A stretch of DNA of 54,251 nucleotides from an uncultured Bacteroidota bacterium (GTDB lineage: Bacteria > Bacteroidota > Bacteroidia > UKL13-3). Below, piece by piece: positions 18,401 to 26,085 of this stretch. Every line of letters starts with the position of its first letter. Position 1 is the first letter of the stretch. The notes under the pieces are model-generated. The model ran no database searches. It saw only the letters and a list, made by a program, of their open reading frames with translations, and was not told where the DNA came from. Both the position numbers and the translations under genes were made by a program. The stretch is from positions 90,818-145,068 of the forward strand of contig CAISCU010000005.1 of the NCBI GenBank assembly GCA_903883965.1. The letters are read 5' to 3'.

Positions 18401-18884
18401 TTTGCGATTGTAAATGGCTATGGTTACCATCAAAATAAACAGCTATTTTGTTGCTGACAACATTGGTAAATCCACCCGTGTTTTGAGCCATTTCTTCAAG
18501 GCCAAAATTACTTTGTTTAAAGTCAGATAAATTATTGTAACAAATGACTTCAACGCGAGTTGTTAAGCGATGGTCGATTGCTTTTTCAAGGTTTTGTAAG
18601 TTTTCTTCAGCTGTGCGAATACTGTAATTGGCCAGTTCTTTTCCGCCAGAATAAAAAAAAGCATCAAAATTTTCTGAACGCAAAAACGACCATTCAAATC
18701 GGGTGTGTTGTACGCGGTTTTGTCCAAAAGGCGTAAGAATTCCTTGTCCCCAAATTGATTGTATTTGGAGTAAAAATACAAGAAATCCAATGCCAAATTT
18801 GAGCTGTTTCAAGACTGCCAATTTAACAAAATAAACAGTCAAAATACATTGATTTCTTTTTAGATTAATCATTTGTTTAGGCAT
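15465..18884 (-). CDS. Outer-membrane protein: degenerate peptidase-MA-like domain + PD40 propeller + surface-antigen-like beta-barrel
   Basis: This 1139-residue protein starts with ATG at 18884; an in-frame TTG at 18821 would give a more typical signal peptide (AVLKQLKFGIGFLVFLLQIQ, cleavage near WGQ). Residues 60-310 resemble the Peptidase MA-like (gluzincin) module found in this Bacteroidota family (FEWSFLRSENFDAFFYSG, NVVSNKIAVYFDG, NEVLYGGS, LPEWYIRGL), but the HExxH and downstream Glu are absent. Residues ~315-560 are TolB/PD40 propeller blades (STSPKGNFTAFTTNKNG, MDFSENGRSIVFSA, PKFVANSEAIAFSSNRLSD). The C-terminal ~450 residues are amphipathic strands ending in KPVYHFALGLDF, with FFDLGTAWVG and GFGGGLRTKLFGYFMRFD typical of Omp85/surface-antigen barrels. 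The expected location is the outer membrane with a periplasmic propeller. It is a single gene, divergent from fabG. Confidence 0.8.
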   Translation of the reverse strand: MPKQMINLKRNQCILTVYFVKLAVLKQLKFGIGFLVFLLQIQSIWGQGILTPFGQNRVQHTRFEWSFLRSENFDAFFYSGGKELANYSIRTAEENLQNLEKAIDHRLTTRVEVICYNNLSDFKQSNFGLEEMAQNTGGFTNVVSNKIAVYFDGNHSHLQSQIKEGLALVILNEVLYGGSIAERVQNATLMNLPEWYIRGLTAFLAKPWNSDLDNQLKDWILSKKKHRFNRLCQKDQVFAGHSMWKFLIEKNDADFVSNLIYLTRLSRNYETALGYILNKPFKEIEKDWGNFYQDAYKKEELLRDFPQNGFKIKRRIAQYLEPNLSTSPKGNFTAFTTNKNGKYKVWLLDHKNGKTKKIFKGGFKYNQLTIDHSFPVLAWQAGGEKVAYVYEKKGSVWMQIIDLVNHQKESIRFLKFDKITGMDFSENGRSIVFSAVRKGQSDLYLYDIPTRKERQLTFDFWDDQDPKFVANSEAIAFSSNRLSDSLGIKNQNKLNTENNFDIFVYDVSTYSPKLKRYTNTPFINETHPVPYNQQYIAYLSDYNGIVNRYVSRLEEVYDYTQLLIYKKDSLLPETLCYRNLEERPQFVSQSAAKLDSVIVMKEDVYTYPMSNYHRNILDFDIAKQTGQLTEIVQYQQKYFIKYAPIEKDIEQAASSIESYPNLFRLKSGIADKPFHAGLQVYVPIEEQDASNTTALDQTPQDTTAYFFVNEFTPHNYKRVAYPNQLKFKTNSTLTPSLKINAPRFYDITFFADNIVTQIDNSIINTYYQPTGHAASQLFNQGLNGMFKFGMIDLFEDYRITGGVRVAFDLQGFDYFASFENLKQKIDQKWLFYRQTRSAGSAENLSYKNFTHEIRYVISIPFNPTQCLKLNTFYRQDREITKSSNLNTLLIPDQVNNWLGAKLEFIFDNTVPKGLNLFNGTRFKLFAEHYQSLEQQTLQLNTLGLDFRHYEKVHRQIIWATRLSANTSYGPGKVVYYLGGVENGIGSKFNNDIATSQDQNYIFQALACNLRGFDQNIRNGNTYALLNTELRIPIFQYAFNQVLRSEFLNHFQLVPFFDLGTAWVGSNPFSEDNTFNQKIKENPPLKIKVINVRDPLVAGFGGGLRTKLFGYFMRFDTAWGIQDAEVNSKPVYHFALGLDF

Positions 18885-18903
18885 TTTCTATTGTTGGCTA
18901 AAA

Positions 18904-18934
18904 TTTGTAAAAGCCTGCCATGCTATTATATTTG
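18904..18934 (+). promoter_or_regulatory. Promoter of fabG (Bacteroidota -33/-7 type)
   Basis: A perfect match to the Bacteroidota vegetative promoter: TTTG at 18904-18907, exactly 19 bases, then TATATTTG at 18927-18934. Transcription would begin around 18939, leaving a leader of about 15 bases before the fabG ATG. This is the clearest promoter in the window. Confidence 0.85.
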
Positions 18935-18954
18935 TTCAATAGAAAAATTAAAAT

Positions 18955-19710
18955 ATGAGTCAATTGTTAGATTTAACTGGTAAAACAGCCTTGGTAACAG
19001 GCGCTTCAAGAGGAATTGGTAAAGGCATTGCATTGGCATTGGCTAAAGCGGGTGCGAATGTTGCATTTACTTTTGTGAGTTCTGTTGAAAAAGCCAAGAT
19101 TTTTGAACAAGAATTGATTCAATTAGGTATACGTGCAAAAGGCTACCAAAGCAATGCTGCTAATTTTGCTGAAGCCGATGTATTGGTGGAAGAAATTTTA
19201 AAAGATTTTGGTACACTTGATATTTTGGTAAACAATGCTGGAATTACCAGAGATGGATTGTTAATGAGAATGACAGAGCAACAATGGGATGAGGTATTAG
19301 ATACGAATTTAAAATCAGCCTTTGCGTTAACCAAATCAGCCATGCGCCCCATGATGAAAGCCAAACAAGGTTCTATCATTAATATTACTTCAGTAGTTGG
19401 TGTTACTGGAAATGCCGGTCAGGCTAATTATGCTGCCTCAAAAGCAGGAATGATTGGTTTAACCAAATCTGTTGCACAAGAATTGGGTTCAAGAAACATT
19501 CGATGCAATGCCATCGCACCTGGTTTTATTGAAACTGAAATGACTGAAGCTTTGAGCGAAGATGTAAAGTCAGAATGGATTAAATCAATTCCTTTAAAGC
19601 GTGGTGGTTCACCTGCTGATGTTGCCAACTGTGTGTTGTTTTTGGCCTCTGATGCAGCTGCATATATCAGTGGTCAAACCATTCATGTATGTGGTGGTAT
19701 GGTGATGTAA
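18955..19710 (+). CDS. fabG: 3-oxoacyl-[acyl-carrier-protein] reductase
   Basis: This 251-residue SDR enzyme reduces 3-oxoacyl-ACP to 3-hydroxyacyl-ACP with NADPH in fatty acid elongation, in the cytoplasm. The cofactor loop TGASRGIG is at residues 15-22, NNAG at 93-96, and the catalytic set Asn118, Ser146, Tyr159, Lys163 is complete (NITSVVG and YAASK). The IAPGFIETEM stretch and the GQTIHVCGGMVM end are typical of FabG rather than other SDRs. Start ATG 18955 lies 20 bases after a perfect promoter. No other fab gene is nearby. The next gene (VWA protein) starts 16 bases after the stop and is probably co-transcribed. Confidence 0.95.
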   Translation: MSQLLDLTGKTALVTGASRGIGKGIALALAKAGANVAFTFVSSVEKAKIFEQELIQLGIRAKGYQSNAANFAEADVLVEEILKDFGTLDILVNNAGITRDGLLMRMTEQQWDEVLDTNLKSAFALTKSAMRPMMKAKQGSIINITSVVGVTGNAGQANYAASKAGMIGLTKSVAQELGSRNIRCNAIAPGFIETEMTEALSEDVKSEWIKSIPLKRGGSPADVANCVLFLASDAAAYISGQTIHVCGGMVM

Positions 19711-19726
19711 CAATTGATATTGAAGG

Positions 19727-21805
19727 ATGAGTTTTAGTCAGCCCTTTTTTTGGTGGATCCTTCCATTTTTATTGATTTTATCATTGGTAATTGGAAGGTG
19801 GTTGTATGCCAAAAATCCATTACAAATTGCCTCTAAATGGTTTCAATACCTGCTTGTTTTTTTTAGATCTGCACTGGTATTTTCTTTGTTCCTACTGCTG
19901 CTTGGACCATTGTTTAAATGGAAACAAACCAATTATTTAAAGCCATTATTATTGGTAGCAGTAGACAATTCAGAAAGCATGCTTTTGCACCAAGATTCTT
20001 TACAAATAAAAAAGAATTTACAGGCACAAGTTGCAGCACTTTCCCAAAATTTAGCAAATGAATACACTGTTCAGACGGTTCATTTTTCAGACCAAGTTTC
20101 TACCAATGATTCATTTAATTTTAAAGGCAAACTCACTGGATTTGACGCCCTATTTGATGAGGCCAACATGCGTTTTTCTTCTGTACAAGCAGGTGCCATG
20201 GTGTTCATTTCAGACGGAAATTACAATACAGGTTCAAACCCAACTTACTTGGCCAATGAATTTAAATTTCCAATTTTTTCCATAGGTACAGGCGATACTT
20301 TTCCTTTTAAAGATTGTTGGATACATCATCCAAAATTCAATGAGCTCGTATTTGAAGGCAATGCTTTTACCATTGAATTTACTGCTCAGTCTAAAGGGTT
20401 TAATTCAGTACAAACCCAGGCTCAACTCATTGAAAATGGCAAGTGCATAGCTTCTAAGCCAATTCAATTCAAAGGCAACCAATCACAAAATTGTGTGTTT
20501 GAGGTGCAGGCGCAAAAAGAAGGCATTCACAATTATCAAATACAATTGGTTCCTATAAAAGGAGAACGGACAGTGCTCAATAACCAATTACAAGCTGTTG
20601 TTGAGGTGGTTAAATCGAAACAAAAAATTGTGTTGGTGTATGCAGTTCCTCACCCAGATATTGCCACAATTAAACAATTATTAATTGCCAATAAGAACAT
20701 AGAACTAGAAGTGGTTTCTCTGCAGTTGCACAATGCCTCAATGATTCAAAAGGCCGATTTATACATCTTATACCAATTGCCAGGCCTAAAAGGAGAAGGG
20801 CTTCCACTATTAGAACAATTGAATTTGGTTCAAATGCCACAATTGCATTTTATTGGTGCAAATACAGGTTTGGCTGCTATGAATAAATTGCAATCAGGAT
20901 TTGAAATTGTTTCGGGCAGAACCAATACCACAGAAGCAAAAGCTTGGAATGTAAATGCCGATAACTTATTTGTTTCTTCAACTGAAAATAGCACCCTAGA
21001 CCAGCTGCCGCCATTGATTGTGCCTTACGGAAATTATTTATTAGCTCCTTATGCCGAAGTAATTCTGGCTCAGCAAATAGGGTATGTTAAGACAGAAACA
21101 CCCTTGTTTTTTTTCTTAAAAAGCCATGCAATTAAAAAAGCATTTTTTTGTGGAGAAGGTTTGTGGCATTGGAGGTTGCTATTGAATAAGCAAGCAGCCA
21201 ATGATGAATTTTTAGTTTCCATGCTTTCAAAAACTATACAATACATAGCAGGCAAAGAAGACAAAAGTAGGTTTAGGGTAAAGCCCCTCAAGAAATTATT
21301 CGATGAAAATGAACTGGTTCAGTTTGAAGCAGCTTATTTTAACGAATTGTTTGAACCTGATAATTCAAAAAAGCTCCAGTTGGTATTAACCAACTCCAGA
21401 AATAAATCTTATCAATTTGAATTTGATAAAACTGCTAAATCTTACTTTTTAAATGCGGGTTTGTTGGAGCCTGGAACTTACAACTACCAATGCGAATTAG
21501 AAGGTCAAACTGGTTTTAAAAAGAAGGGAAGCATTCAGGTCAAACAGGTTTTGGCAGAACGCAATCAATCGGGTGCTAACCATACTGTATTGAAGCAAAT
21601 TGCTGAACAGACGAATGCGCAATTTTTAGGCTATGAAAACATGCAAAAATTACCTGATCTCTTAATCAAACAATACCCTGCCAAACAAGTCATAGCAGAA
21701 ACTGATTTGGTCAAAGAATTGATTGCCTTTCGGTTCCTATTTTATGTACTACTTTGTTTTGCAGTAATAGAATGGGCCATTAGAAAGTGGAACGGTTTTA
21801 TTTAA
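19727..21805 (+). CDS. VWA-domain membrane protein (BatA-like)
   Basis: This 692-residue protein has two N-terminal transmembrane helices (about residues 8-27 and 42-62), a large periplasmic or cytoplasmic region, and one C-terminal helix (LFYVLLCFAVIEWAI) followed by RKW. A von Willebrand A-like fold starts at residue 74, with the metal site sequence DNSES at 80-84 (DxSxS) and VFISDGNYNTGSNP further on. The helix-helix-VWA-helix layout resembles BatA/BatB-type and related Bacteroidota proteins often encoded near glutamine-amidotransferase-like proteins. A GAAGG sequence 4 bases before the ATG is one of the few plausible ribosome-binding sites here. It lies 16 bases after fabG on the same strand. 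The role is unknown; a scaffold or stress-tolerance function is an inference from the family. Confidence 0.82.
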   Translation: MSFSQPFFWWILPFLLILSLVIGRWLYAKNPLQIASKWFQYLLVFFRSALVFSLFLLLLGPLFKWKQTNYLKPLLLVAVDNSESMLLHQDSLQIKKNLQAQVAALSQNLANEYTVQTVHFSDQVSTNDSFNFKGKLTGFDALFDEANMRFSSVQAGAMVFISDGNYNTGSNPTYLANEFKFPIFSIGTGDTFPFKDCWIHHPKFNELVFEGNAFTIEFTAQSKGFNSVQTQAQLIENGKCIASKPIQFKGNQSQNCVFEVQAQKEGIHNYQIQLVPIKGERTVLNNQLQAVVEVVKSKQKIVLVYAVPHPDIATIKQLLIANKNIELEVVSLQLHNASMIQKADLYILYQLPGLKGEGLPLLEQLNLVQMPQLHFIGANTGLAAMNKLQSGFEIVSGRTNTTEAKAWNVNADNLFVSSTENSTLDQLPPLIVPYGNYLLAPYAEVILAQQIGYVKTETPLFFFLKSHAIKKAFFCGEGLWHWRLLLNKQAANDEFLVSMLSKTIQYIAGKEDKSRFRVKPLKKLFDENELVQFEAAYFNELFEPDNSKKLQLVLTNSRNKSYQFEFDKTAKSYFLNAGLLEPGTYNYQCELEGQTGFKKKGSIQVKQVLAERNQSGANHTVLKQIAEQTNAQFLGYENMQKLPDLLIKQYPAKQVIAETDLVKELIAFRFLFYVLLCFAVIEWAIRKWNGFI

Positions 21806-21819
21806 ATCAATTTAAAAGA

Positions 21820-23586
21820 TTAAGCTTTAGTTTGAAATTGGGTTGTGTACAAATTTTCGTAAACCCCATTTAGTTTCAATAAATTTTCATGTGTACCACG
21901 TTCAATGATTTGACCATGGTCTAGCACTAAAATTTCATCTGCATGTTGCACGGTACTTAAACGGTGTGCAATCACAATAGATGTACGTCCTTCCATCATA
22001 ATAGAGATGGCATCTTGTATGGTTTTTTCGGTATCGTGGTCAATAGATGCAGTAGCTTCATCAAGCAAAAGAATTTGCGGGTTAGCTACCATGGCTCTTA
22101 CAAATGAAATGAGCTGTCTTTGACCAACAGATAAGGTAGCTCCTCTCTCATATACAATTTCATGGTATTGGTTTGGTAACTTTGAAATAAAATCATGGGC
22201 ACCTAGTTTTTTTGACATGGCAATGATGTCCTCATCACTGATATGAGTTCTGTACAATCTAATATTGTCAAAGATGCTGCCGCTGAACAAGAATACATCT
22301 TGTTGTACAGCGCTCAATTGTTGCCTCAAAAATTGTGGGTCATACCTTTCAATGCGCTCTCCGTCTATACTGATGAGGCCTTTTTGGGTGCTAAAATAGT
22401 GTGAGATTAATTGAAAAATGGTACTTTTACCTGCCCCCGTTGCGCCAACAATAGCAATGCTTTGACCCTTGTTAATATCAAAATTTATTCCTTTTAAAAT
22501 GGGCTTATTGGGATTGTATCCAAACCAAACATCTTGAAACTGAATACGGCCCTTTAAGGTGAAATTTTGTAGGCTGCCACTTGCCTCTTTTTCTGAAGTA
22601 TCGTCTAACAGCGCAAATATTCTTTTGCTTGCAACCATACCCATTTGCAGGGAGTTGAACCTGTCGGCCAATTGCCTGATGGGCCTAAAAAACATACCAA
22701 TGTACATGATAAAGGCAACCAATGTTCCAATACTGGTATGTTCTAATAAAACCTCTTTTGCTCCAAACCAAATTAACAAACCTGTTGAAACAGCTGAAAT
22801 GACTTCTACAACCGGAAAAAATACAGAATAGTATAGTACAGATTTAATATTGGCATGCGCATGCCTGTGGTTGATTTCTTTAAAACGTTCGAGTTCTGTT
22901 TGCTGCCTGTTAAAGAGTTGTACTATTTGCATGCCACTCAAATGTTCTTGAACAAAAGTATTGAGTTTTGCCACTTCATTCCGAACCTCTTCAAACGAAG
23001 CCTTTACTTTTTCTTTGAATACATAGCTTGCATAAAACAGCAAAGGCAATACCGACAAACAAACCAATGAAAGTTTCCAGTCGGTGTAAAACATCAAAAA
23101 CAGCATAAAAGTAATTTGCAATGCTTCTCCAATGATATTGATAAGCCCTTCACTAAAAATATCACTAATGGTTTCAATGTCGCTGATACTTCTGGTTACC
23201 AAAGTGCCAACGGGGGTTTTATTAAAATACTGAAGTTTAAATGAATTTAAGTGTTGGTATACTTTATTTCTGAGGTCGAACAAAATATTTTGTGCCAATA
23301 AATTACCGAGCAATGTGCTGTAATATTGAAATAGGGTTTGAAGGAATAACAATAAAAACAGCAAGGCAGAAAGCATGACCAATCCATTTAAATCCAATTC
23401 ACTGATGGCGTGGTCTAAAGTATATTGAACCAAAAAAGGTCTTAATGGCCCCATTATAGCCATGCCCAATGTTAAGAACACAGCCAAAGCCATTTTGCTT
23501 TTGTAGGGTAGGCTCAATTTGGCAATGCGCTTGAATTGAGTCCAATCAACAGCTGTTTTTGTGTTGGCGTTGGTTTTTTGGTTCAT
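21820..23586 (-). CDS. ABC transporter, fused permease/ATPase (MsbA/MdlB-like exporter)
   Basis: This 588-residue half-transporter starts at ATG 23586; a TTG 18 bases upstream is in frame but overlaps the promoter box. The N-terminal ABC transmembrane domain (residues 25-320) has six helices. The ATPase domain has Walker A GATGAGKST at 381-389, the Q-loop QQDVFLFSG, the signature LSVGQ at 485-489, Walker B ILLLDE at 505-510 and an H-loop in IAHRLSTV. The VQQDVFLFSG and YERGATLSVGQRQLISFVRAM stretches are typical of MdlB/MsbA-like lipid or drug exporters. It works as a homo- or heterodimer in the inner membrane; only one half-transporter gene is present here. It converges on the VWA gene, with 14 bases between stops, and is divergent from the thiolase. 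Confidence 0.92.
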   Translation of the reverse strand: MNQKTNANTKTAVDWTQFKRIAKLSLPYKSKMALAVFLTLGMAIMGPLRPFLVQYTLDHAISELDLNGLVMLSALLFLLLFLQTLFQYYSTLLGNLLAQNILFDLRNKVYQHLNSFKLQYFNKTPVGTLVTRSISDIETISDIFSEGLINIIGEALQITFMLFLMFYTDWKLSLVCLSVLPLLFYASYVFKEKVKASFEEVRNEVAKLNTFVQEHLSGMQIVQLFNRQQTELERFKEINHRHAHANIKSVLYYSVFFPVVEVISAVSTGLLIWFGAKEVLLEHTSIGTLVAFIMYIGMFFRPIRQLADRFNSLQMGMVASKRIFALLDDTSEKEASGSLQNFTLKGRIQFQDVWFGYNPNKPILKGINFDINKGQSIAIVGATGAGKSTIFQLISHYFSTQKGLISIDGERIERYDPQFLRQQLSAVQQDVFLFSGSIFDNIRLYRTHISDEDIIAMSKKLGAHDFISKLPNQYHEIVYERGATLSVGQRQLISFVRAMVANPQILLLDEATASIDHDTEKTIQDAISIMMEGRTSIVIAHRLSTVQHADEILVLDHGQIIERGTHENLLKLNGVYENLYTTQFQTKA

Positions 23587-23592
23587 TTGCTG

Positions 23593-23600
23593 CAAATGTA
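23593..23600 (-). promoter_or_regulatory. -7 box of the ABC exporter gene
   Basis: On the minus strand TACATTTG matches TAnnTTTG perfectly. It ends 6 bases before the ATG at 23586, predicting a leaderless or nearly leaderless mRNA. A good -33 TTTG is not seen at 19 bases. Confidence 0.55.
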
Positions 23601-23691
23601 TCAATCTAATGTTGTTTCATTGACAGGCAAATTGTAAAAATCAAAACAAGAGCACTTTTCTTCAAATCTGTTAAAAATGAATGTCTTTGCT

Positions 23692-23699
23692 TAGCTTTG
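23692..23699 (+). promoter_or_regulatory. -7 box of the thiolase gene
   Basis: TAGCTTTG matches TAnnTTTG perfectly and ends 4 bases before the ATG at 23704, so the transcript should start at or next to the start codon. The -33 region is poor (TGTT-like). Confidence 0.55.
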
Positions 23700-23703
23700 T
23701 GTG

Positions 23704-24903
23704 ATGAAAGAAGTCTATATCATTGATGCATTGAGAACCCCAGTGGGTAAATTTGGCGGTATGTATAGTGCCATTAGGCCAGACGATTTAGCTGGGATGG
23801 TATTGAAAGGTTTGATAGCTAGAAATCCTGGCTTAGACTTAACCCTAATTGAAGATGTAATTTTAGGAGCTGCCAACCAAGCAGGGGAAGACAATAGAAA
23901 CGTTGCCCGTATGGCATTGTTATTGGCCGGATTGCCAACAGAAATTGGTGGGAATACAGTTAACAGGTTGTGTGCATCTGGTTTGCAAAGTATCATTGAT
24001 GGCAGCAGGGCTATTCAGTGTGGTGATGGTGAAGTGTATTTAGTGGGTGGAACTGAATCGATGACCCGTGCCCCATTTGTAATGGCTAAAGCAGAAACAG
24101 CATTTAGCCGAGTGCCTGAAATATATGATACCACAATTGGTTGGCGTTTCACCAATAAAAAATTGGCTCAACTGTACCATCCTTTTAGCATGGGAGAAAC
24201 TGCAGAAAATGTAGCTGAAAAATGGAATATCAGCCGTGAATCTCAAGACGAATTTGCCTATCAATCACAGCTGAAATACCAACAAGCACATGACGCTGGT
24301 TTATTTGCAAATGAACTGTTGGCCATTCCAATTCCTAAAAAAAATCAGCCTGAATTAATGGCTGAAAAAGATGAACATCCAAGGTTGAGTAGCATAGCCG
24401 ATTTGGCAAAATTAAAACCTGCTTTTAAAGCAAACGGAACTGTAACAGCAGGCAACTCTTCAGGTATAAATGACGGTGCTGCTGCACTTATTTTGGCAAG
24501 TGAACAAGCAGTAAAAACAATGCAATTGAAACCTATGGCTAGAATAGTTGCAAAAGCAGTTGCGGGTGTAGATCCTTCTGTAATGGGCATTGGACCTGTT
24601 CCTGCAACTATAAAAGCTTTGCAAAGAGCAGGTTTACAAATGAGCGATATTGGATTGATAGAACTCAATGAGGCATTTGCCTCACAAGGTTTGGCTTGTA
24701 TGCAAGAACTAGGCTTAGATCCACAAATTGTAAATGTGAATGGTGGTTCTATTGCCATTGGCCACCCATTGGGAGCCAGTGGTGCAAGAATTAGCACAAC
24801 CTTGTTACACGAAATGAAAAGACGAAACGTGAGGTATGGTTTGGCTACCATGTGTGTGGGAGTAGGCCAAGGAGTGGCTATTATTTATGAAAATTTAAAT
24901 TAA
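23704..24903 (+). CDS. Thiolase family acetyl-CoA acyltransferase, PcaF/PaaJ-like
   Basis: This 399-residue protein starts at ATG 23704, directly after an in-frame GTG at 23701. The catalytic residues are complete: the nucleophile Cys90 (NRLCASG), His354 (AIGHPLGASG) and Cys384 (TMCVGVGQG). The segment ANQAGEDNRNVARMALLLAG and the TTIGWRF motif with MGETAENVA are characteristic of 3-oxoadipyl-CoA thiolases, so cleavage of 3-oxoadipyl-CoA to succinyl-CoA and acetyl-CoA is the best specific guess. General acetyl-CoA acetyltransferase or beta-oxidation thiolase is the alternative, since no aromatic-degradation genes accompany it. It is single-gene by appearance and converges with rluD, with one base between the stops. 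Confidence 0.92.
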   Translation: MKEVYIIDALRTPVGKFGGMYSAIRPDDLAGMVLKGLIARNPGLDLTLIEDVILGAANQAGEDNRNVARMALLLAGLPTEIGGNTVNRLCASGLQSIIDGSRAIQCGDGEVYLVGGTESMTRAPFVMAKAETAFSRVPEIYDTTIGWRFTNKKLAQLYHPFSMGETAENVAEKWNISRESQDEFAYQSQLKYQQAHDAGLFANELLAIPIPKKNQPELMAEKDEHPRLSSIADLAKLKPAFKANGTVTAGNSSGINDGAAALILASEQAVKTMQLKPMARIVAKAVAGVDPSVMGIGPVPATIKALQRAGLQMSDIGLIELNEAFASQGLACMQELGLDPQIVNVNGGSIAIGHPLGASGARISTTLLHEMKRRNVRYGLATMCVGVGQGVAIIYENLN

Positions 24904-24904
24904 A

Positions 24905-25960
24905 CTAGTTGTTACTCTCGTCGTTGTAAACAGCGTATTTTCTGAATTTTTCGATCACTTGTTGCATGTCTTCAGGCAATTCAGTTTCGTAAAATACAGC
25001 TAGTTTTGTACTTGGATGTATAAAGCCCAATGACTTGGCGTGCAAGCCTTGACGAGGCATAATATCAAAACAATTTTGAATGAATTGTTTGAATTTACCA
25101 CCGCCGGTTTGTCCGTATACAATTTCCTGTCCACCATAATTTTCATCTGCAAACAAAGGATGTCCTATGCTCCTAAAATGAACCCTAATTTGATGGGTTC
25201 TGCCTGTTTCCAATTTACAGGATACCAAAGTAGCAAACTGAAATCTTTCTAAAACTTTATAGTGGGTTACACTCCATTTTCCTTTGTTTTCGTCTGATGA
25301 AAGCTGAAAAATTCGGCGGTCTCTCAAGCTCCTGCCAATGTATCCGCTAATGGTACCTTCATCTTGTGGCAAATCGCCCCATACCAAAGCCTGGTAACTT
25401 CTTTCAATGCTGTGGTCAAAAAATTGTTTGGCCAAAAAATTCATGCTCAAGGCATTTTTAGTAATTACCAATAAGCCACTGGTATTTTTGTCAATTCTAT
25501 GTACCAAACCCGGCCTGATATTGTTCTCTTTCATAAATGCAGAGTCTTGTAAATAATAGGCCAATGCATTTACCAATGTGCCTGAAACATTGTTATGACC
25601 CGGGTGAACAACCATACCCGCTTTTTTATTTACTAAGAGTACATCCTCATCTTCATATAAAACGGTTAATGGTATGTTCTCAGGAACTATTTCTGTGTCT
25701 TTAGGAGGGTTTGCCAATAAGATAGAAATGAGGTCGAGTGGTTTTATTTTATAACTCGACTTCACAGGTTTTTCGTTTACGAAAATGCTACCAGCATCGG
25801 CGGCTGCCTGAATTTTTGTTCTGCTGGCATTTTCAATTCTATTCATTAAGAACTTATCTATTCTTAACATTTTTTGACCCTTGTCTACTACTATCCTAAA
25901 ATGTTCATACAATTCAGGCTCTTCTGCTAACTCTTCGTTGCTTTCAATTTCCTCGCTCAT
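24905..25960 (-). CDS. rluD: RluD-family 23S rRNA pseudouridine synthase
   Basis: This 351-residue protein starts at ATG 25960; the longer frame to 25978 would run over the promoter box. An acidic N-terminal tail (residues 1-20) precedes an S4 RNA-binding domain (~31-80, LRIDKFLMNRIENASRTKIQ). The pseudouridine synthase domain follows, with the catalytic motif HRIDKNTSG at 154-162 and Asp157 as the nucleophile. GRTHQIRVHFRSIGHPLFAD near residue 260 is the second RluA-family signature. The RluC/RluD assignment rests on the S4 domain and length; target sites U1911/1915/1917 are those of E. coli RluD and are inferred. It is divergent from the MltD-like gene. Confidence 0.9.
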   Translation of the reverse strand: MSEEIESNEELAEEPELYEHFRIVVDKGQKMLRIDKFLMNRIENASRTKIQAAADAGSIFVNEKPVKSSYKIKPLDLISILLANPPKDTEIVPENIPLTVLYEDEDVLLVNKKAGMVVHPGHNNVSGTLVNALAYYLQDSAFMKENNIRPGLVHRIDKNTSGLLVITKNALSMNFLAKQFFDHSIERSYQALVWGDLPQDEGTISGYIGRSLRDRRIFQLSSDENKGKWSVTHYKVLERFQFATLVSCKLETGRTHQIRVHFRSIGHPLFADENYGGQEIVYGQTGGGKFKQFIQNCFDIMPRQGLHAKSLGFIHPSTKLAVFYETELPEDMQQVIEKFRKYAVYNDESNN

Positions 25961-25965
25961 TGTTA

Positions 25966-25973
25966 CAAATATA
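25966..25973 (-). promoter_or_regulatory. -7 box of rluD
   Basis: On the minus strand TATATTTG matches TAnnTTTG exactly. It ends 5 bases before the ATG at 25960, again predicting a leaderless transcript. Confidence 0.55.
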
Positions 25974-26085
25974 ACCAAAGTGTTGATTGTGGTTACTAGC
26001 GATAGTTGTCTTAATTAAATATTTGTATTGTGTGTATGTCAACAACTTGTTTTGTGCAACGTATTGGTCTTATATAAACTTGTAC

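Noticed and set aside
24345-24851. Minus-strand open frame of 168 codons
   Set aside because: It lies entirely antisense to the conserved thiolase gene with its complete catalytic residues; its translation is composition-driven and matches nothing.
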